From contig NZ_CAKVMR010000045.1 of NCBI RefSeq assembly GCF_934772795.1, positions 1 to 16,681 on the forward strand: a stretch of 16,681 nt of DNA. Reading direction: 5' to 3'. The notes below the pieces were generated by a model. That model was not told where the DNA came from and made no database searches. It saw only the letters and a program-made list of their open reading frames with translations. Below, piece after piece: positions 6,156-13,743 of this stretch. The position numbers and the translations under genes were made by a program. This DNA comes from an uncultured Holdemanella sp. (GTDB lineage Bacteria; Bacillota_I; Bacilli_A; Erysipelotrichales; Erysipelotrichaceae). How positions within the stretch are numbered: position 1 is the stretch's first letter; each line of letters starts with the position of its first letter.

Positions 6156-8199
6156 TTTCTTGGGATTTGCGGAAACTAAGAATGGATTTAAATAAATCTC
6201 CATCCGTTTCAATCATAAACGTACCATTCTGTACTTCTGTAAAACTCTTCACGATGGCTAGCCCTAAGCCACTGCCAGCTTCATGCCTTGATTTATCCCC
6301 GCGTACAAAACGTTCGGTAATATCATTGTCAAAATCAAGTGGTGCTTTCGAAGTGTTTTTCATTGTGACCACAACCGAATTACCAATGTCTTTCACATCC
6401 AAGAATACACGTGTGTTTTCAAGTGCATACTTAGAAATATTCGTAAATAAGTTTTCAAAAATACGATACGTCTTATTTCCATCCAAACATACATGAATTT
6501 CTTTTTCTGGAAGATTTGTCACAAGCTGAAGATTTTTAGCTTGTAGAAGCTCTTCATTTTCAGCACATACCTGCTCAATAAATTCAATGATGTTGATATT
6601 CGAATATTCTAAATCAATATTACCACTATTGGCTTTAGATACTTCAAATAAGTCTGTGATTAGAATGCTTAAACGATCTGTATATTGATTCAATCGTTCT
6701 AAATAACTCTTTTTATCTTCTTCACTAATACTAGGATCATTTAATAACTCTACATAATTTTTAATGCCTGTTAATGGTGTTTTTAAATCATGCGATACAT
6801 TTGAAATTAATTCTGTCTTTAGATTTTGTGACTGTACTTGTTCTTTTACAGCTTGTTCAAAACCATCCTTGATTTGATAGATATTATTGTTTAAAGATTG
6901 GAATAAACCAGAATCTGCAGGTTTGATATTCTCAAAATTACCACTCGATAGATCTTCTGTCATATGTAATATATCTTGATATTGTCCTTGAACATTTTTG
7001 ATTTTCTTATAGCCCACGACACTAATGCCAATTAAGGCTGTAACGACTATAAAGAAAGAGAAAAACGGAATGTTCAACAAGGATATAAACGCAAGAATCA
7101 AAATCAAACAAGTCGAGAAGATAATATACTTTTTAAGAATCTCATCTGATAAATCGGTTGAAATGATTCGTTCTACTTTGTTTGAGAAATAATGAATAAA
7201 TTTACCAACCAAAGTTCTATGGAAGAACCAATCTCTTATAGATGTCGTAAATTGACATTTTAACCAATAAACAGATAGACCGATAAAGAATAGAGTGATG
7301 GACCACGCAAGAATGTTAGTAAAGTATACGATTGGTTGACCAAACTCAATATGATATCGATTCAAGATGTTTAAAAAAGTTCCTTCAATGGAATAGGTAG
7401 TTAATATACATGTACCACTAGCTAGTAGGGCATCGACAACTAGGAATAAAAAGAATGCAGGTTCAAATAACCAGTTGTTTACATGTCTAAAGATATAGGC
7501 TTCCTTTTCATATACATATTTATTAAGAAAGATATATAGAGCGATAATGGCACTACAAATCAAGAAGGCTATTATAAAGAAATAGGCATATTGATCACCA
7601 TCTAATTCTAATAGGTCAATAAGACTTGAATTGTCGTAATTTAAAACAGCCGGAATATAGAATGTTAATACGACATCACTTGGCATATGAAGTGTATAGC
7701 CTGGAAATGGCTCTCCTCCACAATAATAAGTGCCACTACAATATTCATAATACTTTTCACTATTGGCATTAATAAGATTCACAACATCATCCGTCACATT
7801 TAGAGTGTTGGAATCTAATGTTTCATAATATCTAGTGTCCTTTTTCTTGATATTCACATCAAAGTTTTTTGAAGTGATTTTATTTTGAATATCACACTCA
7901 TAATGAAAGTTCCCATCATTTTCAAATAGATTCTTTGCGGTAGAAATCGCAACATTTAAACTCTTCTTGATATCCTGCTGAATATTATCAGGCGTACCCT
8001 TCTCAAACGTGATATATTCATACTTTGGATCTTGTTCTAATTTTTTGGCAAGGATAAAAGCTGTAAGATACTGTTCTAAAGATTCTGGCATCTTTGATGG
8101 AGTGGCTGAGGAAACATTTGGATAAAAGCTTGTCACTACACAAGAACTAATGATGCATAAAACACATAATATCGTTAAAAAAATATTCTTCTTTTTCAT
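6151..8199 (-). CDS. Membrane sensor histidine kinase, VanS-like catalytic core
   Basis: The 682-residue sensor partner of the upstream response regulator. Seen: an N-terminal hydrophobic segment (5-25), an extracytoplasmic region (about 26-205) with C102, C154 and C160, then five further membrane segments (about 206-226, 248-268, 292-312, 357-376, 379-397). A HAMP-like linker follows (about 398-455). The phosphoacceptor H470 lies in SNVSHDLKTPLTGIK (466-480), the N-box is around ENLFTN (582-587), and the G2 box GSGLGLAIVKS is at 642-652. The G1 position reads MKNTSKAP (613-620), lacking the usual DxGxG. IISSC (16-20) loosely resembles a lipobox, but an uncleaved anchor is more likely. The start overlaps the regulator stop as ATGA, with GGAG (complement of 8208-8211) 8 bases upstream, so the two are translationally coupled. 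The signal sensed is unknown. Confidence 0.93.
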   Translation of the reverse strand: MKKKNIFLTILCVLCIISSCVVTSFYPNVSSATPSKMPESLEQYLTAFILAKKLEQDPKYEYITFEKGTPDNIQQDIKKSLNVAISTAKNLFENDGNFHYECDIQNKITSKNFDVNIKKKDTRYYETLDSNTLNVTDDVVNLINANSEKYYEYCSGTYYCGGEPFPGYTLHMPSDVVLTFYIPAVLNYDNSSLIDLLELDGDQYAYFFIIAFLICSAIIALYIFLNKYVYEKEAYIFRHVNNWLFEPAFFLFLVVDALLASGTCILTTYSIEGTFLNILNRYHIEFGQPIVYFTNILAWSITLFFIGLSVYWLKCQFTTSIRDWFFHRTLVGKFIHYFSNKVERIISTDLSDEILKKYIIFSTCLILILAFISLLNIPFFSFFIVVTALIGISVVGYKKIKNVQGQYQDILHMTEDLSSGNFENIKPADSGLFQSLNNNIYQIKDGFEQAVKEQVQSQNLKTELISNVSHDLKTPLTGIKNYVELLNDPSISEEDKKSYLERLNQYTDRLSILITDLFEVSKANSGNIDLEYSNINIIEFIEQVCAENEELLQAKNLQLVTNLPEKEIHVCLDGNKTYRIFENLFTNISKYALENTRVFLDVKDIGNSVVVTMKNTSKAPLDFDNDITERFVRGDKSRHEAGSGLGLAIVKSFTEVQNGTFMIETDGDLFKSILSFRKSQEM

Positions 8200-8897
8200 T
8201 GTATATTCTCCATTTTATAGCCCTGACCCCATACGACCTTAATGTAGATTGGCTTTTTAGGATTGGCCTCAATCTTTTCACGTAACTTACGAATATGAAC
8301 CATGATTGTCTCTGTATTGATTGCTTCTTCTTTCCATACGAATTCATAAATTTGTTGGCTAGAAAAAACTTGTCCAGGATGCGAAATCAATAGTTTTAAA
8401 ATATCAAACTCTTTTGGCGTTAATTTAATATCCATCGAATTGAGTGTCACTCTTTTTGTCGTATTATTCAATGTAAGATCACCAATCACATACTCATCTT
8501 CACTTTTTGTCTCATTCTTTAAATTTAAGATTTGCTCGTACCTTCTTAAATGAGAACGCACTCTTGCGACAAGCTCCATGCTTTGAAATGGCTTTGTGAT
8601 ATAGTCATCGGCACCAATGTTTAGCCCTGTAATCTTATCGATATCTTCACTTTTCGCACTTAAGAATAGAATGGGAAAGTCATGTTGTTTTCGAGCTTCC
8701 ATCACCATAGAAATGCCATCCATAACAGGCATCATAATATCTACAATGGCTAAATGAATATCGCTTGTTTCAATCTTTTCTAAGCCTTCTTTTCCATTTG
8801 CGGCAAGAATCACATTGTATCCTTGATTCTTCATATAAATTCCAATGGCTTCACGAATCCCTTGTTCGTCTTCTACCACTAATATTGTATGTTCCAT
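8196..8897 (-). CDS. OmpR/PhoB-family response regulator
   Basis: A 233-residue DNA-binding response regulator, presumably phosphorylated by the kinase encoded next to it. Receiver domain (1-118): acidic pocket E9/D10, phosphoacceptor D53 in VDIMMP, S80 in LFLSAKSE, and K102 in ITKPF. The winged-helix domain is at about 135-233, ending in the typical VWGQGYKME signature. The start is firm: AAAGGAG (complement of 8904-8910) lies 6 bases upstream. The gene is the third cistron after the VTT membrane protein and the 17-residue peptide, and it overlaps the kinase by 4 bases. Target genes are unknown; regulation of its own operon is plausible but no clear direct-repeat operator was found. Confidence 0.95.
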   Translation of the reverse strand: MEHTILVVEDEQGIREAIGIYMKNQGYNVILAANGKEGLEKIETSDIHLAIVDIMMPVMDGISMVMEARKQHDFPILFLSAKSEDIDKITGLNIGADDYITKPFQSMELVARVRSHLRRYEQILNLKNETKSEDEYVIGDLTLNNTTKRVTLNSMDIKLTPKEFDILKLLISHPGQVFSSQQIYEFVWKEEAINTETIMVHIRKLREKIEANPKKPIYIKVVWGQGYKMENIQ

Positions 8898-8914
8898 AAA
8901 GTTCTCCTTTTAAT

Positions 8915-8968
8915 TTAATAATGTAAATAAAATCCAATACATGCACATAAAATTCCGATGTATAACAT
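8915..8968 (-). CDS. 17-residue hydrophobic peptide between VTT protein and response regulator
   Basis: A complete small frame with its own ribosome site: MLYIGILCACIGFYLHY. AAAGGTGG (complement of 8977-8984, inside the last codons of the VTT gene) lies 8 bases before its ATG. The ATG is 2 bases after the VTT stop, and the peptide stop is 4 bases before the AAAGGAG site of the response regulator. Almost all residues are hydrophobic or aromatic, with two cysteines (C8, C10), as expected for a minimal membrane-spanning peptide. It could be a regulator of the VTT protein or of the kinase, or merely a coupling/leader frame. I know no named family for it. Confidence 0.45.
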   Translation of the reverse strand: MLYIGILCACIGFYLHY

Positions 8969-8970
8969 AA

Positions 8971-9552
8971 TTATAACCACCTTTCGATAATTTGAAACAA
9001 CTGCGTCAATCCATAAGAATAGGCAATCAAAGATAAGGGTTTACCCAAAAGAATGATCCAGACAAACTTTTTAAGTGACATATGTGTCAGTCCTGCCAAC
9101 ATACACAAGATGTCATCAGGAGCACAAGGCAAGAAAATAGCCAACATAAAGAAAGTATCAAATTTCTTTTGATCATATGTATACTTTCTGTATTTGTCGT
9201 AATCTTTCTTTTTACATAGCTTTAAGATGATTCTTTGACCATATCTACGAACAAGTAAAAAGATACATATGGATCCGATACAAATACCTATGTAGTTATA
9301 TATAAATCCATTTACGGCTCCAAAAGCTGTAATACCCAAGGCACTTGATGCACCACCTGGAATAATGGGAATAATGACTTGAATAATTTGTAGAAGAATA
9401 AAAAGTAGGGGGGCCAAAATTCCAGCTTTCGATAGTGTTGCTTGTAGAAGCTGTGGATTTGTGAAGTATCCTTGGGAAAAGAAATAAACACAAATAAGAA
9501 TCATAAGGATCAATCCAAAGTGTGTTATGTTTTGTATATTTTTATTTGTCAT
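8971..9552 (-). CDS. TVP38/TMEM64 (VTT domain, DedA-superfamily) membrane protein
   Basis: A 193-residue integral membrane protein of the VTT/SNARE-associated family; relatives include DedA-type proteins linked to lipid flipping and envelope homeostasis. Hydrophobic segments are seen at about 12-27, 45-64, 70-101, 132-150 and 161-182. Family hallmarks are the re-entrant PIIPGG (62-67) followed by the glycine-rich ALGITAFGAVNGFIYNYIG (71-89), and FLPCAPDDILCMLAG (140-154), the conserved second half motif. The start has only a modest site, GGTGAT (complement of 9558-9563), 5 bases upstream. It heads the operon with the small peptide, response regulator and sensor kinase, suggesting an envelope-stress or lipid-related signal. 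The exact role is unknown. Confidence 0.85.
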   Translation of the reverse strand: MTNKNIQNITHFGLILMILICVYFFSQGYFTNPQLLQATLSKAGILAPLLFILLQIIQVIIPIIPGGASSALGITAFGAVNGFIYNYIGICIGSICIFLLVRRYGQRIILKLCKKKDYDKYRKYTYDQKKFDTFFMLAIFLPCAPDDILCMLAGLTHMSLKKFVWIILLGKPLSLIAYSYGLTQLFQIIERWL

Positions 9553-9639
9553 AAATTATCACCATGATTACTATAACGAATAATTATTAAGGTTCTTTAG
9601 TGATAAATCTTAAAGTTTTCTAAATAATTGAATTAGAAA

Positions 9640-9750
9640 GTTGGAAAAGTTGTCAAAAATGGCATAAAAAAGGATGGAAAAGTGGATAAAACATAAAAAT
9701 ATGGGTTGGAAAAGTTGTTGAAAAGCACTAAAATAAAGTTGGAAAAGTAG
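9640..9750 (+). repeat. Four GTTGGAAAAGTTG iterons with 32-33 bp spacing
   Basis: Copies lie at 9640-9652 (exact), 9673-9685 (GATGGAAAAGTGG), 9705-9717 (exact) and 9738-9750 (GTTGGAAAAGTAG). Start-to-start distances are 33, 32 and 33 bp, close to three helical turns. The intervening bases are not conserved. Copy 3 supplies the -35 box of the downstream ATPase gene, and copy 4 covers its transcript start and runs into the ribosome site. Confidence 0.9.
9706..9734 (+). promoter_or_regulatory. Promoter of the DUF4143 ATPase gene
   Basis: TTGGAA (9706-9711, part of iteron 3) and TAAAAT (9729-9734) are separated by 17 bases. The start would be near 9741, within iteron 4, giving a leader of about 18 bases that carries AGGTGAT (9749-9755). 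Confidence 0.6.
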
Positions 9751-9758
9751 GTGATACC

Positions 9759-11108
9759 ATGATTAAACGCCATATACAAAGTAAAATTTACAAATGGATA
9801 CAAGATGGAAATAATGCGCTATTAGTAACGGGAGCTCGACAAGTTGGAAAAACATATGTGATTCGAAATAGTTTAAAGAAAAATAACATAAACTATATGG
9901 AATTTAACTTCATTGAACAACCAGAATTGGTTGAGTTGTTTAAAAATAGTACAGATACCAAGGATTTCTTGATGCGTTTATCGCTTGCTGCCGATAAACC
10001 ATTATCGAAAGGAATGATTATCTTCTTTGATGAGATTCAAGAAGTAAAAGATTTTATCACTAAAATCAAGTTTTTAGTGGATGACGGAACATACAAATAT
10101 GTACTAAGTGGATCTTTATTGGGGGTTGAATTAAATGGCTTAAAATCAGCACCTGTAGGCTACATGCAGATACTGGATATGTATCCTTTAGATTTTCATG
10201 AATTTGTCGATGCGCTTGGTGTACAAGAAAATATTATCGCTATATTAGAAAAATGTTTTATTGAAAGAAAAACAGTAGATGAATTCATTCATAAGAAGAT
10301 GTTGGATATTTTTAATCTCTATTTGATTGTAGGCGGCATGCCACAAGCTGTAAGTATATATTTAGAAACCAATGATTTAAATCGAGTATCACAAGTACAA
10401 CAAGATATCACACGTTTATATCGATTTGATTTTTCGAAGTATGAAGAAAAATATAAGTTAAAGTTAAAGGAGATATATGATGCACTACCTGGACAATTGG
10501 ATGAAAAGAACAAAAGGTTTCAATTGAATAAGGTGGGTAAAGGAATAAGTTTTAAGAAAGTAGAAAATGATTTCTTGTGGCTTAAAGATGCAGGTGTAGT
10601 CATACCTGTATACAATGTGTCTGAACCTAAACTTCCTTTAATGATCAGCGAAAACAGAAATCTGTTTAAGCTATTTATGTCGGATGTTGGCTTATTGACA
10701 AACATGTATTCAGACTATGTAAAGATGGCGATATTGAATCATGAGTCTTCTATTAATAATGGTGCTTTATTTGAAAATGTAGTGGCACAAGAACTAAATA
10801 CTAAAGGATTTAATGTATATTACTACAATAGTAAGAAAATGGGTGAGCTTGATTTTGTGGTTGAATTGGATGGAGAAATCTTGCCATTAGAAATTAAATC
10901 AGGAAAAGACTATAAAAGGCATTCGGCATTAAATAATGTGTTGTCTACAGAAAACTACAATATAAAAAAAGCCTTGGTGTTTTCACAAGGCAATGTAGAA
11001 GTAAAAGATAAAAGAATATATCTTCCAATATATATGATCATGTTTTTAAAGAACAAGAAGTTGAATAATTCTGTATATAAGATCGATCTAAATGGATTAT
11101 GTGATTAA
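9759..11108 (+). CDS. AAA-family ATPase with C-terminal DUF4143 (PD-(D/E)XK-like) domain
   Basis: A 449-residue member of the common 'ATP-binding protein, AAA/DUF4143' accessory family, whose cellular function is not established. Seen: Walker A GARQVGKT (25-32), Walker B MIIFFDEIQ with D91/E92 (86-94), and sensor-type YVLSGS (114-119). A helical middle region contains YLIVGGMPQAV (188-198). A C-terminal nuclease-like core has E339, D365 in GELDFVV and E378/K380 in PLEIKSGK (376-383), the spacing of a PD-(D/E)XK active site. The start is supported by AGGTGAT 3 bases upstream and the family N-terminus. The promoter carries four phased iterons. Its 3' end overlaps the MATE gene by 4 bases with no terminator between them. 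Confidence 0.9.
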   Translation: MIKRHIQSKIYKWIQDGNNALLVTGARQVGKTYVIRNSLKKNNINYMEFNFIEQPELVELFKNSTDTKDFLMRLSLAADKPLSKGMIIFFDEIQEVKDFITKIKFLVDDGTYKYVLSGSLLGVELNGLKSAPVGYMQILDMYPLDFHEFVDALGVQENIIAILEKCFIERKTVDEFIHKKMLDIFNLYLIVGGMPQAVSIYLETNDLNRVSQVQQDITRLYRFDFSKYEEKYKLKLKEIYDALPGQLDEKNKRFQLNKVGKGISFKKVENDFLWLKDAGVVIPVYNVSEPKLPLMISENRNLFKLFMSDVGLLTNMYSDYVKMAILNHESSINNGALFENVVAQELNTKGFNVYYYNSKKMGELDFVVELDGEILPLEIKSGKDYKRHSALNNVLSTENYNIKKALVFSQGNVEVKDKRIYLPIYMIMFLKNKKLNNSVYKIDLNGLCD

Positions 11109-12427
11109 TACGTTTTGTATGTACGAATAAGTAATGGAAGTTCTGCTACCAACATACCAATCCAACCAGCAAGATATGAGTATGGTAAAGCTTCAATGCC
11201 TAGATGAAAACTTAAAACGAGTGGAGCAGCCACAATAACTCTTACGCCCATATTCACTAGACTTGAGATGAGTGTAATCTTTAAATCACCAATGCCTCTA
11301 AAGAAGCCTTGGATTCCATTGGTGAAGGCAGGAAGAATATACATGATGGAAATTAAATGAAGATACGTGACTCCATGCATAATGACTTCTTCATCTTTTA
11401 CAAATAAGTGCATCAATGGTTTTGCGAAGACAAAACATACAAGAAAGATAAATATACCGTAGATGAATTCTAAAACCATTCCACAACGAAATCCTTCCTG
11501 CATACGATCTGTTTTTCCGGCTCCCTTATTTTGTGCCATTAAAGCCGTCATTGAATGGGCAATGTTTTGTTCCGGGGTATACGCAAAATCATCAATTCGA
11601 TTGACGGCCGTAAAGGCAGCTACAACCGATACGCCCATTGTATTGACAATCATTTGAATGCCAAGCTTTCCAAGTTGAACGGTTGCCTGCTGCATTGCGC
11701 TTGCCCAGCCATACGCGATGGTACGTTTTAATAAGGAAATATCAAATACCAGCCACTTTTTACCCAGTTGTAGAAGTGGCACTTTCTTTTGGATATATAG
11801 AATGCAGAATAGGCAACATAAAGCTTCACTGATCACGGTAGAAATGGCACATCCCTTACTTCCTGCATGTAAAACAACCACAAAGAATAAGTCTCCAAAG
11901 ATATTTAGAATGGCACTGATGATTAGAAAATAGAGGGGTGATTTACTATCGCCTAAAGCGCGTAGTGTACTCGCAAAAAAGTTGTATAGAAAGGTAAAAA
12001 CTAAACCTGCAAAAATGATTTGAAGATAGGTAGTTGTCATATTTAAAATGGATGAATCTACCTGCATAAACTTAAGAATTTGTGGTGAAAATAGAACACA
12101 GATCATTGTTAATAGAAATGAGAATACAAGTCCTGCAAGCATGGTCGTGCTCATTTGACGAGCGAGTTTATCTTCTTCTTTCGCTCCATAATACATACCA
12201 ATCAATATGCTTGCGCCCATACAAAGTCCATTTAAGAATAATATGAATAATGTCGTAATTGGATTACAAATTCCAACGGCGGCCAAAGCTTCTTTTCCTA
12301 CAAAGTGCCCTACTATAATACTGTCGACGGCATTATATGTTAATTGAAATAGATTTCCCAATACCAAAGGAATGGTAAAGTGAACTAGCATAGGCATGAT
12401 TTTGCCTTGTGTCATATCTTGTGTCAT
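11105..12427 (-). CDS. MATE family efflux transporter
   Basis: A 440-residue multidrug/toxin extrusion transporter, probably Na+- or H+-coupled; the substrate cannot be told. Twelve hydrophobic segments are recognisable. The N-terminus MTQGKIMPMLVHFTIPLVL (5-23) is typical of Firmicute MATE proteins. The internal duplication shows in the paired signatures STLRALGDSKSPL (153-165) and GFFRGIGDLKITL (374-386). The frame opens earlier (12478), but ATG 12427 is chosen because AAAGGAAG (complement of 12435-12442) lies 7 bases upstream. It is transcribed divergently from the rhodanese-TtcA gene with overlapping promoters, and it overlaps the DUF4143 ATPase tail to tail. Confidence 0.92.
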   Translation of the reverse strand: MTQDMTQGKIMPMLVHFTIPLVLGNLFQLTYNAVDSIIVGHFVGKEALAAVGICNPITTLFILFLNGLCMGASILIGMYYGAKEEDKLARQMSTTMLAGLVFSFLLTMICVLFSPQILKFMQVDSSILNMTTTYLQIIFAGLVFTFLYNFFASTLRALGDSKSPLYFLIISAILNIFGDLFFVVVLHAGSKGCAISTVISEALCCLFCILYIQKKVPLLQLGKKWLVFDISLLKRTIAYGWASAMQQATVQLGKLGIQMIVNTMGVSVVAAFTAVNRIDDFAYTPEQNIAHSMTALMAQNKGAGKTDRMQEGFRCGMVLEFIYGIFIFLVCFVFAKPLMHLFVKDEEVIMHGVTYLHLISIMYILPAFTNGIQGFFRGIGDLKITLISSLVNMGVRVIVAAPLVLSFHLGIEALPYSYLAGWIGMLVAELPLLIRTYKTY

Positions 12428-12457
12428 AATCAAACTTCCTTTATTAATTTGGTTTTT

Positions 12458-12486
12458 ATTTTGCGCTTTTTTTACCAAAATTTCAA
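12458..12486 (-). promoter_or_regulatory. Promoter of the MATE gene
   Basis: On the - strand, TTGAAA (complement of 12481-12486) and CAAAAT (complement of 12458-12463) are separated by 17 bases. It interlocks with the + strand rhodanese-TtcA promoter: its -35 falls in that promoter's spacer. Confidence 0.5.
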
Positions 12487-12500
12487 TAATATGTTAGAAT
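12472..12500 (+). promoter_or_regulatory. Promoter of the rhodanese-TtcA gene (predicts leaderless mRNA)
   Basis: TTACCA (12472-12477), a 17-base spacer, and TAGAAT (12495-12500) preceded by TGT (12492-12494) as an extended -10. A start 7 bases after the -10 is position 12507, the A of the start codon. Confidence 0.6.
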
Positions 12501-12506
12501 GGGTTC

Positions 12507-13646
12507 ATGAAAATTTCAGTAGAACAATTAAAACAATTAAATAAAGAAGAATATAGCTTAATTGATATTCGTGATGCCGAAGAAGCCTTTAAAAATCCAA
12601 TCGAAAACAGTGTTGTATTAAGTGGGGAAAGTGTTTTATCAAAAGAATTTGATTCAACTAAAAAAATTATTGTCGTTTGTGCCCAAGGATATGTCAGTGA
12701 TTTTGTTGCGCAAAGATTACAAGAAAAAGGATATGATGCGTATAGTGTAGATGGTGGCTATGTTTCGATTGTTATGGATAAGATGAACGCAAATGTATCG
12801 GATGATTTTTGTGCTCAAGTTGAAAGAAGTATTATTAAAACGTACCGAAGAAAGATTTGGTCTAAATTTACGAAGGCCATCCGTGATTATGAACTTGTCA
12901 AAGAAGGCGATTGTATTGCGGTATGTATTTCGGGTGGAAAAGATTCGATGTTGATGGCGAAATGCTTCCAAGAACTACATAAACATTCACCAGTTCATTT
13001 TGATGTGAAATATATTGTGATGGATCCTGGTTATTCAAAAGAGAATCGTGAGGTTATTGAAAAGAATGCCAAAAAATTAAATATTCCAGTTGAAATATTT
13101 GAGAGTGATATTTTTGACAATGTTTTTAATATTGAAAAGAATCCATGTTATATATGTGCAAGAATGCGAAGAGGCCATTTGTATAACTATGCCAAGAATT
13201 TAGGGTGTAATAAAATAGCTTTGGGACACCATTATGATGATGTGATTGAAACCATTTTAATGTCAATGTTATATGGTGGACAAATCCAAACGATGATGCC
13301 AAAGCTACATTCCAATAACTTTAAGGGTATGGAAGTTATTCGACCTTTGTATTTAATTCATGAGGATGATATTAAGGCTTGGGCTAAACACAACGATTTG
13401 TATTTTATTCAATGCGCATGCAAATTTACTGAGGCTTGTGCCAATGAAACGTGTTTAACACAATCAAAATCGAAGCGCTTGGAAATGAAAAATTTAATCA
13501 AGGAATTAAAGAAAGTCAATCCGTTTGTAGAACAGAATATTTTTAAGAGTGTAGAAAACGTGAGCCTTAAAACAGTGATTGCCTATAAAGACGATAACGC
13601 CAGACATCACTTTTTAGATACATATGATGAAGAGGGAAATGAATAG
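12507..13646 (+). CDS. Rhodanese - TtcA-like tRNA thiolation fusion protein
   Basis: A 379-residue fusion. The N-terminal rhodanese domain (about 1-90) has its persulfide cysteine C58 in VVCAQGYVS (56-64). The PP-loop ATPase domain has SGGKDS (142-147), the CxxC pair C214/C217 in PCYICARMRRG, HHYDD (241-245), and a later cysteine group CAC (303-305), consistent with the three cluster-binding cysteines of TtcA. TtcA makes 2-thiocytidine at tRNA position 32; an attached rhodanese could deliver sulfur directly. The precise tRNA target is inferred; other TtcA/TtuA-type substrates remain possible. The start codon has no Shine-Dalgarno sequence and sits at the predicted transcript start, so the mRNA may be leaderless. 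It ends in its own terminator. Confidence 0.85.
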   Translation: MKISVEQLKQLNKEEYSLIDIRDAEEAFKNPIENSVVLSGESVLSKEFDSTKKIIVVCAQGYVSDFVAQRLQEKGYDAYSVDGGYVSIVMDKMNANVSDDFCAQVERSIIKTYRRKIWSKFTKAIRDYELVKEGDCIAVCISGGKDSMLMAKCFQELHKHSPVHFDVKYIVMDPGYSKENREVIEKNAKKLNIPVEIFESDIFDNVFNIEKNPCYICARMRRGHLYNYAKNLGCNKIALGHHYDDVIETILMSMLYGGQIQTMMPKLHSNNFKGMEVIRPLYLIHEDDIKAWAKHNDLYFIQCACKFTEACANETCLTQSKSKRLEMKNLIKELKKVNPFVEQNIFKSVENVSLKTVIAYKDDNARHHFLDTYDEEGNE

Positions 13647-13659
13647 TTTCTCTCTTTTT
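13630..13659 (+). terminator. Terminator of the rhodanese-TtcA gene
   Basis: GAGGGAAA (13632-13639) pairs with TTTCTCTC (13647-13654), one G-T wobble, around a 7-base loop that ends with the stop codon (13644-13646). TTTTT follows (13655-13659). Confidence 0.75.
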
Positions 13660-13690
13660 CATTTTGCTTACAAAAATGTAATAATTTACA

Positions 13691-13718
13691 TTGACTATTT
13701 TTCACTACGTTTTATAAT
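13691..13718 (+). promoter_or_regulatory. Promoter of the S10 peptidase gene
   Basis: TTGACT (13691-13696) and a consensus TATAAT (13713-13718) with a 16-base spacer form the strongest sigma-A-type promoter in the window. The start is near 13725, about 19 bases before the initiation codon. Confidence 0.8.
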
Positions 13719-13743
13719 GGAATTATTGTGGAGGATATGTATT

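Noticed and set aside
8970..8998. Internal promoter for the response regulator (TATAAT at the end of the VTT gene)
   Set aside because: The -10 matches consensus on the - strand, but the nearest -35-like TTGTTT is 19 bases away and the sequence doubles as VTT stop and peptide leader; the evidence is too weak to call.
9674..9721. Short frame (15 codons) within the iteron region upstream of the DUF4143 ATPase gene
   Set aside because: The only purine-rich sequence is directly against the ATG with no spacing, and the frame is made of iteron sequence; it is most likely chance.
12428..12478. 17-residue N-terminal extension of the MATE protein
   Set aside because: It lies in the promoter region with no ribosome site; AAAGGAAG supports ATG 12427.
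13624..13743. 40-residue N-terminal extension of the S10 peptidase
   Set aside because: It overlaps the end of the rhodanese-TtcA gene, its terminator and a strong promoter; GGAGGAT marks ATG 13744 as the start.
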